Source of the DNA: Deltaproteobacteria bacterium
GTDB taxonomy: Bacteria > Desulfobacterota > Dissulfuribacteria > Dissulfuribacterales > UBA3076
Direction: 5' to 3'
Length of the DNA stretch: 13,100 bases
Assembly: GCA_027004315.1 (NCBI GenBank)
Contig: JALTHV010000086.1
Span: 1 to 13,100 of the forward strand
Shown here: piece by piece, positions 5,822 through 12,426 of the stretch
Position numbering within the stretch: position 1 is the stretch's first letter
Layout: the number at the start of each line of letters is the position of its first letter
Notes under the pieces: generated by a model
What the model was told of the DNA's origin: nothing
The model's input: the letters and a program-made list of their open reading frames with translations, nothing else
Databases searched by the model: none
Made by a program: the position numbers and the translations under genes

Positions 5822-7195
5822 TTAAGAAAAAGTAATCCCAGCCATCTTTAGGGCCTTGCTCACCACTTCCATGGGATTATGCCCGATTACCCGGATAATG
5901 GGCTCTTTCCCTATATCTCCCATATCATATATGATGTCTGGTACTGTGCCCGCCTCCTCAATGGCCCTTTTTACTCCCCATATCAGGGTAGATCCCTCTT
6001 TGATTTTTACCTCTTCGGGTTCATCTTTCCTGGAGAATTCAGCCACTGAATAGCCGAGGTCCTTTGCCTGTTCCAGATATGCAGGGTCGTAGCGGATGTC
6101 CATGGCAGACCTGTAGCCTTGATCATAGGCCATCACTGTCAGTATTACCCTTGCAACATGACTTGAGGCACCGTAGGCAGGGTCACCTATCCTGGCCACG
6201 CCTTTCCCCAAGGCCACTATCCTGCCCGGAAAGGCAGCCACGTCTTGCAGAGAGCCTGCCCAGGGCAGGGCATATCCGAGGTTTATCTGCACCTCAGGGA
6301 CCAGGGCCCGGCAAGGTAGCAATGAGAGACGGTCCCATGCCGCTTTAAGGGCCTCAATTACAGGGTAACGGGCCAGTCTATTCTCGAGCACACTCAAAGG
6401 GTTAGTCGGCCCTATGCCCCGGCCGACGGGCACTGCCCCCCTTATCGCCTGGACCACAAATTCTTTGGCCCTCCAGACGGCATCGGCCACCCCAAGTCCC
6501 TGGGCAAGGAAGACCGTCAGGGCAGCAGAAAAGGTGCAGCCAGTACCGTGGGTATGAGGTGTATGGACATGGGCCCCTGGGATCTCCAGGAGCCCTCCTT
6601 CATATGCCAAGACATCCACCAGGTCTTGGTTGGTATGGAGATGCCCTCCCTTTAGGATGACCGAGGGGCCATGGACAAGGCGGAATAGATCTGTTGCTGC
6701 GTGCCTCATCTCTTCCAGGGTCTCTATATGCCGCCTGAGAAGGACCTCTGCCTCTGGGATATTGGGTGTAACTACATCTGCGAGGGGAAAGAGTTTGGTC
6801 TTAAGGACACCCAAGGCATCACTGGCCAGAAGAGGGTAGCCATTTTTGGATACCATGACAGGGTCTACCACTAATATAGTGTCTTTGGCGCGCCGTGCCA
6901 TGTTGTCAGCAACGACCTCGACAATAGAGGCGTTGGCCAGCATGCCCGTTTTGGCAGCAACAGGACCGATGTCCTCAAGTACGGCAGCAAGCTGTTCTCC
7001 AACAAGAGTGGAATTGACAGGTTCTACTCTATGGACTCCGAGGGTATCCTGAACGGTCAGTGCAGTTAGTACACCTGAACCATAGGCCTCAAGGACCGTG
7101 AAGACCTTCAAATCTTGTTGGAGGCCGGCACCACCGCTTGGGTCAGAACCGGCGATGGTCAGTACATGAGGGGGTTGCCCTAGCGAGGTCTCCAT
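5822..7195 (-). CDS. thiDN: Bifunctional HMP/HMP-P kinase ThiD fused to thiamin-phosphate synthase ThiN
   Basis: The ThiD part phosphorylates hydroxymethylpyrimidine (HMP) and HMP phosphate. The ThiN part is a non-homologous replacement of ThiE that joins HMP-PP with thiazole phosphate to give thiamin phosphate. Residues 1 to about 265 are a ribokinase-fold ThiD: TIAGSDPSGGAGLQQDLK (13-30), VVDPVM (109-114), and the anion-hole GTGC (217-220, catalytic Cys220). Residues about 277-457 are ThiN, with GASSHVAR (342-349) and a downstream IIYDMGDIGKEPIIRVIG segment. Length 457 fits ThiDN proteins of archaea and some bacteria. The gene lies 25 nt after thiC on the same strand, clearly one operon. 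No thiE, thiG or thiS is in the window. Confidence 0.93.
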   Translation of the reverse strand: METSLGQPPHVLTIAGSDPSGGAGLQQDLKVFTVLEAYGSGVLTALTVQDTLGVHRVEPVNSTLVGEQLAAVLEDIGPVAAKTGMLANASIVEVVADNMARRAKDTILVVDPVMVSKNGYPLLASDALGVLKTKLFPLADVVTPNIPEAEVLLRRHIETLEEMRHAATDLFRLVHGPSVILKGGHLHTNQDLVDVLAYEGGLLEIPGAHVHTPHTHGTGCTFSAALTVFLAQGLGVADAVWRAKEFVVQAIRGAVPVGRGIGPTNPLSVLENRLARYPVIEALKAAWDRLSLLPCRALVPEVQINLGYALPWAGSLQDVAAFPGRIVALGKGVARIGDPAYGASSHVARVILTVMAYDQGYRSAMDIRYDPAYLEQAKDLGYSVAEFSRKDEPEEVKIKEGSTLIWGVKRAIEEAGTVPDIIYDMGDIGKEPIIRVIGHNPMEVVSKALKMAGITFS

Positions 7196-7220
7196 AGGCT
7201 CAGATCCCTAAAGGACTTCA

Positions 7221-8534
7221 TCATTGATTTTTCTCTTGACTCCCTCGCATTGCGCTCATTGCCCTTTGATATGCCTTGATGGCACAGTAGTCCCCGCACA
7301 TAGTACAGGTAGAACCATGATATGTCCCACCTTCTTCACGATAGAGACGTGCCTTTTCCGGATCTATGGAAAGCTCTATCTGTGTCTTCCAGTCAAGGCG
7401 TTTTCTGGCCTCGGCCATTTTGAGGTCTTTCTCCATGGCCCCAGGTACACCCTTCACGATGTCAGCTACATGGGCAGCTATACGGGTAGCTATGACCCCT
7501 TCTTTTACGTCTTTTATTGAGGGTAGCTTCAGGTGTTCAGCAGGGGTCACATAACAGAGGAAGTCTGCCCCGGATGCCGCGGCAATGGCACCTCCGATGG
7601 CACTGCTGATATGATCATACCCAGAGGCAATATCAGTCGGCAGGGGGCCAAGGACATAGAAAGGTGCTCCATGGCAGAGGCTCTTTTCCAGGAGCATATT
7701 TGCCGCTATCTGGTCCATAGGCATATGGCCTGGCCCTTCAACTATTACCTGCACCCCTGCATCCCATGCCCTCTGGGTGAGTTCGCCCAGGACTATCAGC
7801 TCATGTACCTGGGCACTGTCTGTCGCATCTGCCAGGCATCCAGGCCTCAGACCATCACCAAGACTCAGGGTAATCTCATGTTCTCTTGCTATCGAAAGGA
7901 GATCGTCAAAGTGTTCAAAGAGGGGATTTTCCCTGTTATTGTACATCATCCATTCCAGGATAAAGGAGCCCCCCCTGCTTACCACTCCCATCACACGTTC
8001 CTTTGTCCGGAAGTGTTCCGCGGCCTTTAGAGTCAGCCCACAGTGGAGCGTCATGAAATCCACTCCCTCCTGGGCCTGTTCCTCAATGACCCTGAAGAGG
8101 TCATCTATGTCCATCTCGCACACCGAGTGCTTTCGTCGCTCTACTGTCTCGATAGCGGCCTGATAGATAGGGACTGTGCCAAGGGGCACCGGACAGGCAT
8201 TCCTGATGGCCTGGCGGATCTCCTTTATGGGACCCCCTGTAGAGAGATCCATTATCGCATGAGCCCCTGCCGCCAAGGCTACCTCGAGCTTTTTTAGCTC
8301 GGCCTCAATCTCAGGGTGGTCCTTTGAGGTGCCCAGGTTTGCATTTACCTTGGTCGACAGACCCTTTCCCACTGCCATTGGACGGGAGAGTTCCACATGC
8401 CTATTGTGTGGCACTACAATCTGCCCAGTCCCTATAGCCTGGGCAAATGACTTGGGATCCATTCCCTCATCCAGGGCACATTGTTCTATAGCAGGAGATA
8501 TTATCCCTAGTTTTGCTTGGTCTTTGATTGTCAT
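7221..8534 (-). CDS. thiC: Phosphomethylpyrimidine synthase ThiC (short form)
   Basis: A radical SAM enzyme that rearranges aminoimidazole ribotide into hydroxymethylpyrimidine phosphate, the substrate of the downstream ThiD. Recognisable segments are NANLGTS near residue 45, ATDSAQVHE and EGPGHMPMDQI in the barrel, and a C-terminal cluster motif STCTMCGDYC with Cys410, Cys413 and Cys417. The spacing is CX2CX3C, one residue shorter than the CX2CX4C of E. coli ThiC. At 437 residues it is the short bacterial/archaeal form, without the long N-terminal domain of the E. coli protein. A paralogue making 5-hydroxybenzimidazole (BzaF) has a similar length, but the thiDN neighbour favours ThiC. AAGG lies about 9 nt before the ATG. 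No TPP riboswitch is visible upstream. Confidence 0.95.
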   Translation of the reverse strand: MTIKDQAKLGIISPAIEQCALDEGMDPKSFAQAIGTGQIVVPHNRHVELSRPMAVGKGLSTKVNANLGTSKDHPEIEAELKKLEVALAAGAHAIMDLSTGGPIKEIRQAIRNACPVPLGTVPIYQAAIETVERRKHSVCEMDIDDLFRVIEEQAQEGVDFMTLHCGLTLKAAEHFRTKERVMGVVSRGGSFILEWMMYNNRENPLFEHFDDLLSIAREHEITLSLGDGLRPGCLADATDSAQVHELIVLGELTQRAWDAGVQVIVEGPGHMPMDQIAANMLLEKSLCHGAPFYVLGPLPTDIASGYDHISSAIGGAIAAASGADFLCYVTPAEHLKLPSIKDVKEGVIATRIAAHVADIVKGVPGAMEKDLKMAEARKRLDWKTQIELSIDPEKARLYREEGGTYHGSTCTMCGDYCAIKAYQRAMSAMRGSQEKNQ

Positions 8535-8649
8535 GTCAGAACCTTAATTGTGGCTGGATAGCTTTTCAAGCCAATTCTAAAAGATTTATATTGCAAGGCC
8601 TGTTTTTTCCCTCAAAGGCAAACGACCTGAAGGGCCTTTATTTTTTAGC

Positions 8650-8678
8650 TATTAAGCAATAGAATGCTGAATTCTCAA
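8650..8678 (-). promoter_or_regulatory. Putative promoter for the thiC-thiDN operon
   Basis: On the minus strand TTGAGA (8673-8678) and TTAATA (8650-8655) are 17 nt apart. The transcript would carry a leader of about 110 nt. That leader contains short complementary runs (AAAGG and CCTTT) and an A-run, but no TPP-riboswitch motifs. The call rests on box matches only. Confidence 0.3.
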
Positions 8679-8756
8679 GATGTATTGCCTTACCTCAAAT
8701 CTCTAGTTTCAAAAAACTATAAACTAATAAAGATGTCCTCGCAAAAAGTCCTTTTC

Positions 8757-8832
8757 TCACGCAAAGGCGCCAAGCTCGCAAAGGCAATCTATTGTTATTA
8801 AAAAAATTTTGCGTCTTGGCGACTTTGCGTGA
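8757..8832. repeat. Inverted repeat E of the CGCAAAG/CGCCAAG type
   Basis: Left arm 8757-8782 begins TCACGCAAAGGCGCCAAG; right arm 8808-8832 is its complement with three mismatches or indels, and the spacer is about 25 nt. Similar CGCAAAG-rich palindromes are scattered in many bacterial genomes as intergenic repeats. It lies in the divergent gap between thiC and the methyltransferase gene, 7 nt before the C2 left end. Function is unknown. Confidence 0.75.
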
Positions 8833-8839
8833 TATTTTA

Positions 8840-9118
8840 GTAACTTCTCAATAAGTCCTGGCGTAACTCTTTACATTCCCCCTGGCCAGCGGTAGCCTTT
8901 TGAAGGGTTTCAGGAGCATCGCTTGATGCACAAGATCAGGGCCGAATTTTGTTTTAATCCAACTAAAAGAACTGAACAAGATCTATTTTCTGTGTCGATA
9001 CAAAAAAGAATGTATTCGCAAAAAAATAAATATCATGGCCCTAAAGATCTTGGGGATTGATAGCATTCTCATAGGGATTGTCAAAAATGTAACCTGCCCC
9101 CACTTATTGAGAAGTTAC
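8840..9118. repeat. Composite C2: inverted C ends enclosing a partial B copy
   Basis: The left end GTAACTTCTCAATAAGT (8840-8856) and right end ACTTATTGAGAAGTTAC (9102-9118) are perfect 17-bp inverted repeats, 279 bp end to end. Partial element B2 begins one base after the left-end extension CCTGGC. The remaining interior (about 8943-9100) is A+T-rich with no ORF worth calling. Flanks ATATTTTA and ATAGATTG are not a convincing duplication. The right end is 24 nt before the methyltransferase ATG. Confidence 0.6.
8863..8942 (+). repeat. Palindromic element B, copy 2 (left part only)
   Basis: Starts GTAACTCTTTACATTCCCCC and continues through the left arm (GGCCAGCGGTAGCC, GAAGGGTTTCAG) and the first half of the conserved loop, ending at AGATCAGGG. 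The right arm and right end are missing; sequence after 8942 is unrelated apart from a short TTAATCC match. It is a truncated copy. Confidence 0.8.
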
Positions 9119-9142
9119 ATAGATTGAAAGGAGAATAAGATT

Positions 9143-9787
9143 ATGTCTGAGGAGCATGTTCCTAGTGATTACAATAGAATGGATGCCTCAGAGGCAAGGC
9201 GTTTTGACAGAAAGACCAGAGAAAATTTTATGCCAGCAATTGTCTCTACAGTTAGACAGATCATTGATGATTATGGCGTATTGGAAGGTATAGGTGTGGA
9301 TGTAGGCTGTGGTACGGCTGTTTTTACAGTTGAGTTATCTAGACACACTAATCTGAAAATATATGCGCTGGAGAAGGAAAAGGCCATATACGAAATGGCG
9401 TGTAGTAACATTAAAAGAGAAGGATTGGTAGATAGAATAATTCCTGTTCTGGGTGATGCCCATGATCTGCCTTTCGAGAATGAATTTGCCGACTTCTTGA
9501 TTAGTAGAGGTTCCTATCATTGTTGGAAAGATAAGATAGGGGTATTTAAAGAGATGTATAGAGTACTCAAAAAGGGCGGCACCGGTTTTGTTGGAGGGGG
9601 ATTTGGACGATATGTCACCGAGGAAGAATTAAATAGGATGAAGTCTCTAAGAGACCATTCTCTAAAAGATGTTGCAAAGGTCTACAGTTCACCTGACAAA
9701 TTAAGAGAGACTATATATAAAGCGGGTATACCTGATTTCCGTATACTCCATGACCCGGCAGGTCTTTGGGCAGAAATAAAAAAATAG
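9143..9787 (+). CDS. Class I SAM-dependent methyltransferase, substrate unknown
   Basis: A 214-residue Rossmann-fold methyltransferase of the Methyltransf_11/UbiE-like kind. Motif I is GVDVGCGTA (51-59); an acidic residue after IYALE binds the SAM ribose; the GDAHDLPFENEFAD stretch is motif II, followed by EMYRVLKKGGTGFVGG (motif III region). There is no membrane segment or substrate-specific domain, so the substrate cannot be named; a small molecule is more likely than RNA by family resemblance. AAAGGAG stands 9 nt before the ATG, a strong ribosome binding site. One sampled line has 40 percent GC, against 53 percent in panC downstream; map and mrp samples are intermediate, so this is weak evidence of foreign origin. 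The C2 right end lies 24 nt upstream. It runs toward panC with an 85-nt gap. Confidence 0.88.
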   Translation: MSEEHVPSDYNRMDASEARRFDRKTRENFMPAIVSTVRQIIDDYGVLEGIGVDVGCGTAVFTVELSRHTNLKIYALEKEKAIYEMACSNIKREGLVDRIIPVLGDAHDLPFENEFADFLISRGSYHCWKDKIGVFKEMYRVLKKGGTGFVGGGFGRYVTEEELNRMKSLRDHSLKDVAKVYSSPDKLRETIYKAGIPDFRILHDPAGLWAEIKK

Positions 9788-9872
9788 ATATTGAGCAGGA
9801 CCTCTTTACCACGGATGAGGGCACGTATTCTATAAATGGGGATTGCCAATAACATCCAGTTATTCTGAAAAA

Positions 9873-10718
9873 ATGAAGACCATAAACTCTATATCAAATA
9901 TGACAAAAACCACTGTCAGGTGGAGGCAAAAAGGGCTGTCTGTGGCATTGGTCCCAACTATGGGCTATTTCCATGAAGGTCATCTTGCACTCATGAGAAT
10001 GGCCAGGAGCAGGGCGGACCGTGTGGTAGTGAGCCTGTTTGTAAACCCTAGCCAGTTTGGTCCAGAGGAGGACCTTGACCGCTATCCAAGAGATCTGGAG
10101 AGGGATACTGAGCTGGCTAAAGGCCAGGGTGTTGATTGCCTGTTTAGCCCAAGTGCCGGAGAGATGTATCTACCGGGTTTCCAGACATGGATCGATGTTG
10201 AAGGGCTGAGTCAGGGCCTCTGCGGTGCCTCAAGACCCGGGCACTTCAGGGGTGTAGCGACAGTGGTTGCCAAGCTCTTTAATATCGTACGGCCAGACAT
10301 TGCGGTCTTTGGGCAGAAAGACTTTCAGCAGCTCCAGATCATACATCGAATGGTAAAGGACTTGAATATGCCTATAGATATTATGGCCCATCCGATCGTC
10401 AGGGAACCCGACGGACTGGCCATGAGTTCTCGCAATTACTACCTCAGTATAGAGGAACGCAAATCTGCACTTTCTCTATCTCAGGCCCTTAGGCTTGGTG
10501 AAAAAATGGTAGCAGATGGCATCCGATCCGGGCAGGATATCATCCAGGCCGTCAGGGACCATATCCTGTCACATACCGGCACCAAGATTGATTATATCTT
10601 TCTTGGAGACCCAGAGGAACTGGAGGAGTGCCAGGAGGTCCATGGCAAGGCCCTACTGGCGCTGGCTGTATGGGTCGGCAGGACCCGGCTGATCGATAAT
10701 ACCTTGCTTGAAGGGTAA
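9873..10718 (+). CDS. panC: Pantothenate synthetase (pantoate-beta-alanine ligase)
   Basis: Joins pantoate and beta-alanine with ATP via pantoyl-adenylate, the last step of pantothenate synthesis. Beta-alanine is the product of PanD, encoded next. The nucleotidyltransferase signature HEGH (34-37) matches the E. coli position exactly. Further family segments are VVVSLFVNPSQFGP, YPRDLERD, GHFRGVATVVAKLFNIVRPDIAVFGQKDFQQL and the KMSKS-like MSSRN. The ATG at 9873 gives 281 residues, the usual length, and MKTINSISNM fits the family start. A TTG at 9843 would add ten residues with no homology and no spaced ribosome binding site; the ATG also lacks a clear one. panB is not in the window. Confidence 0.96.
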   Translation: MKTINSISNMTKTTVRWRQKGLSVALVPTMGYFHEGHLALMRMARSRADRVVVSLFVNPSQFGPEEDLDRYPRDLERDTELAKGQGVDCLFSPSAGEMYLPGFQTWIDVEGLSQGLCGASRPGHFRGVATVVAKLFNIVRPDIAVFGQKDFQQLQIIHRMVKDLNMPIDIMAHPIVREPDGLAMSSRNYYLSIEERKSALSLSQALRLGEKMVADGIRSGQDIIQAVRDHILSHTGTKIDYIFLGDPEELEECQEVHGKALLALAVWVGRTRLIDNTLLEG

Positions 10719-10742
10719 AATGTGAGTAAATATCTGACTAAT

Positions 10743-10754
10743 GTGATTGGTTAC
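10743..10754 (+). repeat. Solo A-type end after panC
   Basis: GTGATTGGTTAC differs by one base from the right terminal 12-mer of element A (GTGATCGGTTAC). It lies 24 nt after the panC stop and 39 nt before element B3. No flanking 8-bp duplication is seen, so it may be a degraded remnant or a chance match. Confidence 0.35.
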
Positions 10755-10785
10755 GATTTCTGTATAGACTGAGCAGACATCTATG

Positions 10786-10973
10786 ACAAGATGGTAACTG
10801 TTCACATTCCCCCCGGCCACCAGTAGCCTTTTGAAGGGTTTCAGGAGCATCGCTTGATGCACAAGATTAGGGCACTCTGCCTATTAATCCGCACTGAAAC
10901 CCTTCAAAAGACTACCGCTGGCCGGCGACGTAAACAGTTCAACAGGAGGGGGTGTGAACGGTTACACAAGATG
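10786..10973 (+). repeat. Palindromic element B, copy 3, with exact 8-bp target duplication
   Basis: The element runs from GTAACTGTTCAC (10794-10805) to GTGAACGGTTAC (10954-10965), 172 bp, and is flanked immediately on both sides by ACAAGATG (10786-10793 and 10966-10973). Arms GAAGGGTTTCAG / CTGAAACCCTTC and the outer arm parts pair around the conserved loop. An older right end (GTAAACAGTTC, 10930-10940) is followed by 13 nt and then the outer end, so the right side is extended by about 25 bp relative to B1. It separates panC from panD. Confidence 0.88.
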
Positions 10974-10993
10974 AAACTATTTGAGAATCAGAA

Positions 10994-11362
10994 ATGTTAC
11001 GATCGATGCTAAAATCAAAGATCCACCGGGCTACAATTACTGAGTCAAATCTCAATTATGAGGGAAGTATCACTATAGACCGTCGTTTGATGGAAGCCGC
11101 TGAACTTCGACCTTTTGAACAGGTAATGATCTATAACATTTCGAATGGCAACAGAATCAGCACCTATACGATAGAAGGTGATCTGGATTCAGGTACTATA
11201 TGCCTCAATGGAGCTGCTGCCAGAAAGGGAGCAGTTGGTGACCTCATTATTATAGCGTCATATGGTATGTATTCTGAGGACGAAATTGCCAGGGGCAAGA
11301 GCATTATGGTCTGGGTAGACAGGGGAAACCGCCTGCAGAAACGGACCGAAGTGCCCTGGTAA
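10994..11362 (+). CDS. panD: Aspartate 1-decarboxylase, pyruvoyl-dependent
   Basis: Decarboxylates aspartate to beta-alanine for PanC. The proenzyme self-cleaves between Gly24 and Ser25 (YEGS, residues 22-25) to create the pyruvoyl group on the new N-terminus. Other active-site residues sit at E. coli positions: Lys9, Arg54, Thr57, Tyr58 and Asn72. The length is 122 residues against 126 in E. coli. The first ATG (10994) is chosen because MLRSMLKSKIHR aligns with the E. coli start; a second Met at residue 5 is less likely. The ribosome binding site is weak. Its upstream region ends 20 nt after the B3 duplication, so a promoter inside B3 or read-through from panC must serve it. Confidence 0.97.
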   Translation: MLRSMLKSKIHRATITESNLNYEGSITIDRRLMEAAELRPFEQVMIYNISNGNRISTYTIEGDLDSGTICLNGAAARKGAVGDLIIIASYGMYSEDEIARGKSIMVWVDRGNRLQKRTEVPW

Positions 11363-11374
11363 CTCCTTTGATCT

Positions 11375-11402
11375 GTCGTATCGTGAACGGGTACGTCGTA
11401 TC
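11375..11402 (+). repeat. 12-bp element scar flanked by 8-bp direct repeats
   Basis: GTGAACGGGTAC (11383-11394) is the B right end 12-mer with one change, and it is bracketed exactly by GTCGTATC (11375-11382) and GTCGTATC (11395-11402); the direct repeat extends one base further as GTCGTATCG. This is what near-complete loss of an inserted element would leave. It lies 12 nt after the panD stop. Confidence 0.65.
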
Positions 11403-11561
11403 GGAGAAGCGGCAAGGAAGTTGTCAGGCAATTGTCTGGGAGTGTGGATGGTTAATTACTCAGGCCTTTAAAATTTTTGGCTGTATGTGTATAGTACCTG
11501 AATTGTATGTGACATATATGAAGGCCGAGTGAGGGGAGATCTTTTCAATGGAGAATAACAA

Positions 11562-12422
11562 GTGAATGCAAAGGAATGTAGTATAAAAAATCCTGTCATT
11601 ATGGAACAGGACAATAAAATTCGAGAAAGGCTCAAAGATATAGACTATAAGATCATGGTAATGAGTGGCAAGGGCGGTGTTGGAAAGAGTACCTTGTCCA
11701 TTAACCTGTCTATAGGGCTTTCTCTTGAAAATTTATATGTTGGTCTCCTAGATGTAGATCTACATGGACCTAATGTCCCCAAGATGTTGGGACTGGAAGA
11801 TGGGAAGCTCCAACGCAGGGAAGATGGTACGGTTGGACCTGTTTACTATTCACCTAATCTAAAATTTATGTCCATAGCGCCTCTCTTGCCCAAAAAAGAC
11901 TCAGCGGTCATATGGCGCGGACCTCTGAAGACATCTGCTATAAGGCAATTTATCTATGAGATTGAGTGGGGAAAGCTCGATTATCTGATAATCGATGCAC
12001 CTCCAGGGACTGGTGACGAGCAGATGACCGTGGCCCAGACCATACCTGATGCCTATGCATTAGTAGTAACTACACCTCAAGAGGTATCGCTGCTGGATGT
12101 GAAGAGGTCTATAAACTTTTGCAAACAGGTCAATTTGCCTATCATCGGTCTGGTAGAAAACATGAGTGGCATGATCTGTCCACACTGTGGTAAGACTATA
12201 GACATCTTTAAAAAAGGCGGGGGAAAAGAACTAGCTAAAGAGATGGATATCCCTTTCCTTGGGCAGATACCTGTAGATCCAAGGGTCGTTACTACAGGGG
12301 ATGCCGGGAGGCCAATTATAGCCTCCTATCCAAATAGTTATACAGCAGACGCCTTTCGAAGTTTGACCAGAAACCTCATGGATGTCACGCAGGCATCGGC
12401 CAGTAAAGAAAAAAGGATCTAA
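11562..12422 (+). CDS. mrp: Mrp/NBP35-type P-loop ATPase, Fe-S cluster carrier
   Basis: A cytosolic ATPase of the Mrp/ApbC/NBP35 group that carries a [4Fe-4S] cluster and passes it to target proteins. The deviant Walker A GKGGVGKS is at 36-43, the DVDLHGPN segment at 64-71, Walker B LIIDAPPGTGDE at 142-153, and the cluster-binding C-x-x-C is CPHC (206-209). At 286 residues it is typical, without the N-terminal DUF59 domain. The start is GTG at 11562, supported by GGAG with 8-nt spacing (GGAG at 11550-11553); upstream ATG codons are out of frame. TATAGT at 11490-11495 is a possible -10 with a weak -35. It is followed 4 nt later by the NifX-like gene, a pairing common in anaerobes. Confidence 0.95.
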   Translation: MNAKECSIKNPVIMEQDNKIRERLKDIDYKIMVMSGKGGVGKSTLSINLSIGLSLENLYVGLLDVDLHGPNVPKMLGLEDGKLQRREDGTVGPVYYSPNLKFMSIAPLLPKKDSAVIWRGPLKTSAIRQFIYEIEWGKLDYLIIDAPPGTGDEQMTVAQTIPDAYALVVTTPQEVSLLDVKRSINFCKQVNLPIIGLVENMSGMICPHCGKTIDIFKKGGGKELAKEMDIPFLGQIPVDPRVVTTGDAGRPIIASYPNSYTADAFRSLTRNLMDVTQASASKEKRI

Positions 12423-12426
12423 AGAC

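Noticed and set aside
8535..8700. TPP riboswitch upstream of thiC
   Set aside because: Searched by eye on the minus strand for CTGAGA and the ACCTGATCTGG-like core; neither is present.
8757..9118. CRISPR array in the repeat-rich gap
   Set aside because: The repeats are inverted pairs of different families, not regularly spaced direct repeats with unique spacers.
9843..9872. TTG start for panC at 9843
   Set aside because: It adds ten residues beyond the usual panC start, with GGGGA abutting the codon; the ATG at 9873 gives the family's standard length and start.
11359..11394. A complete mini-element from the panD stop (GTAACTCC) to GTGAACGGGTAC
   Set aside because: The left match to a B end is poor and no 8-bp repeat flanks this span, whereas the 12-bp scar alone is flanked exactly.
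12382..12426. ATG at 12382 as start of the NifX-like gene
   Set aside because: It would overlap mrp by 41 nt and add a basic tail unlike the family; ATG 12427 has a ribosome binding site and the canonical MKVAIPVENG start.
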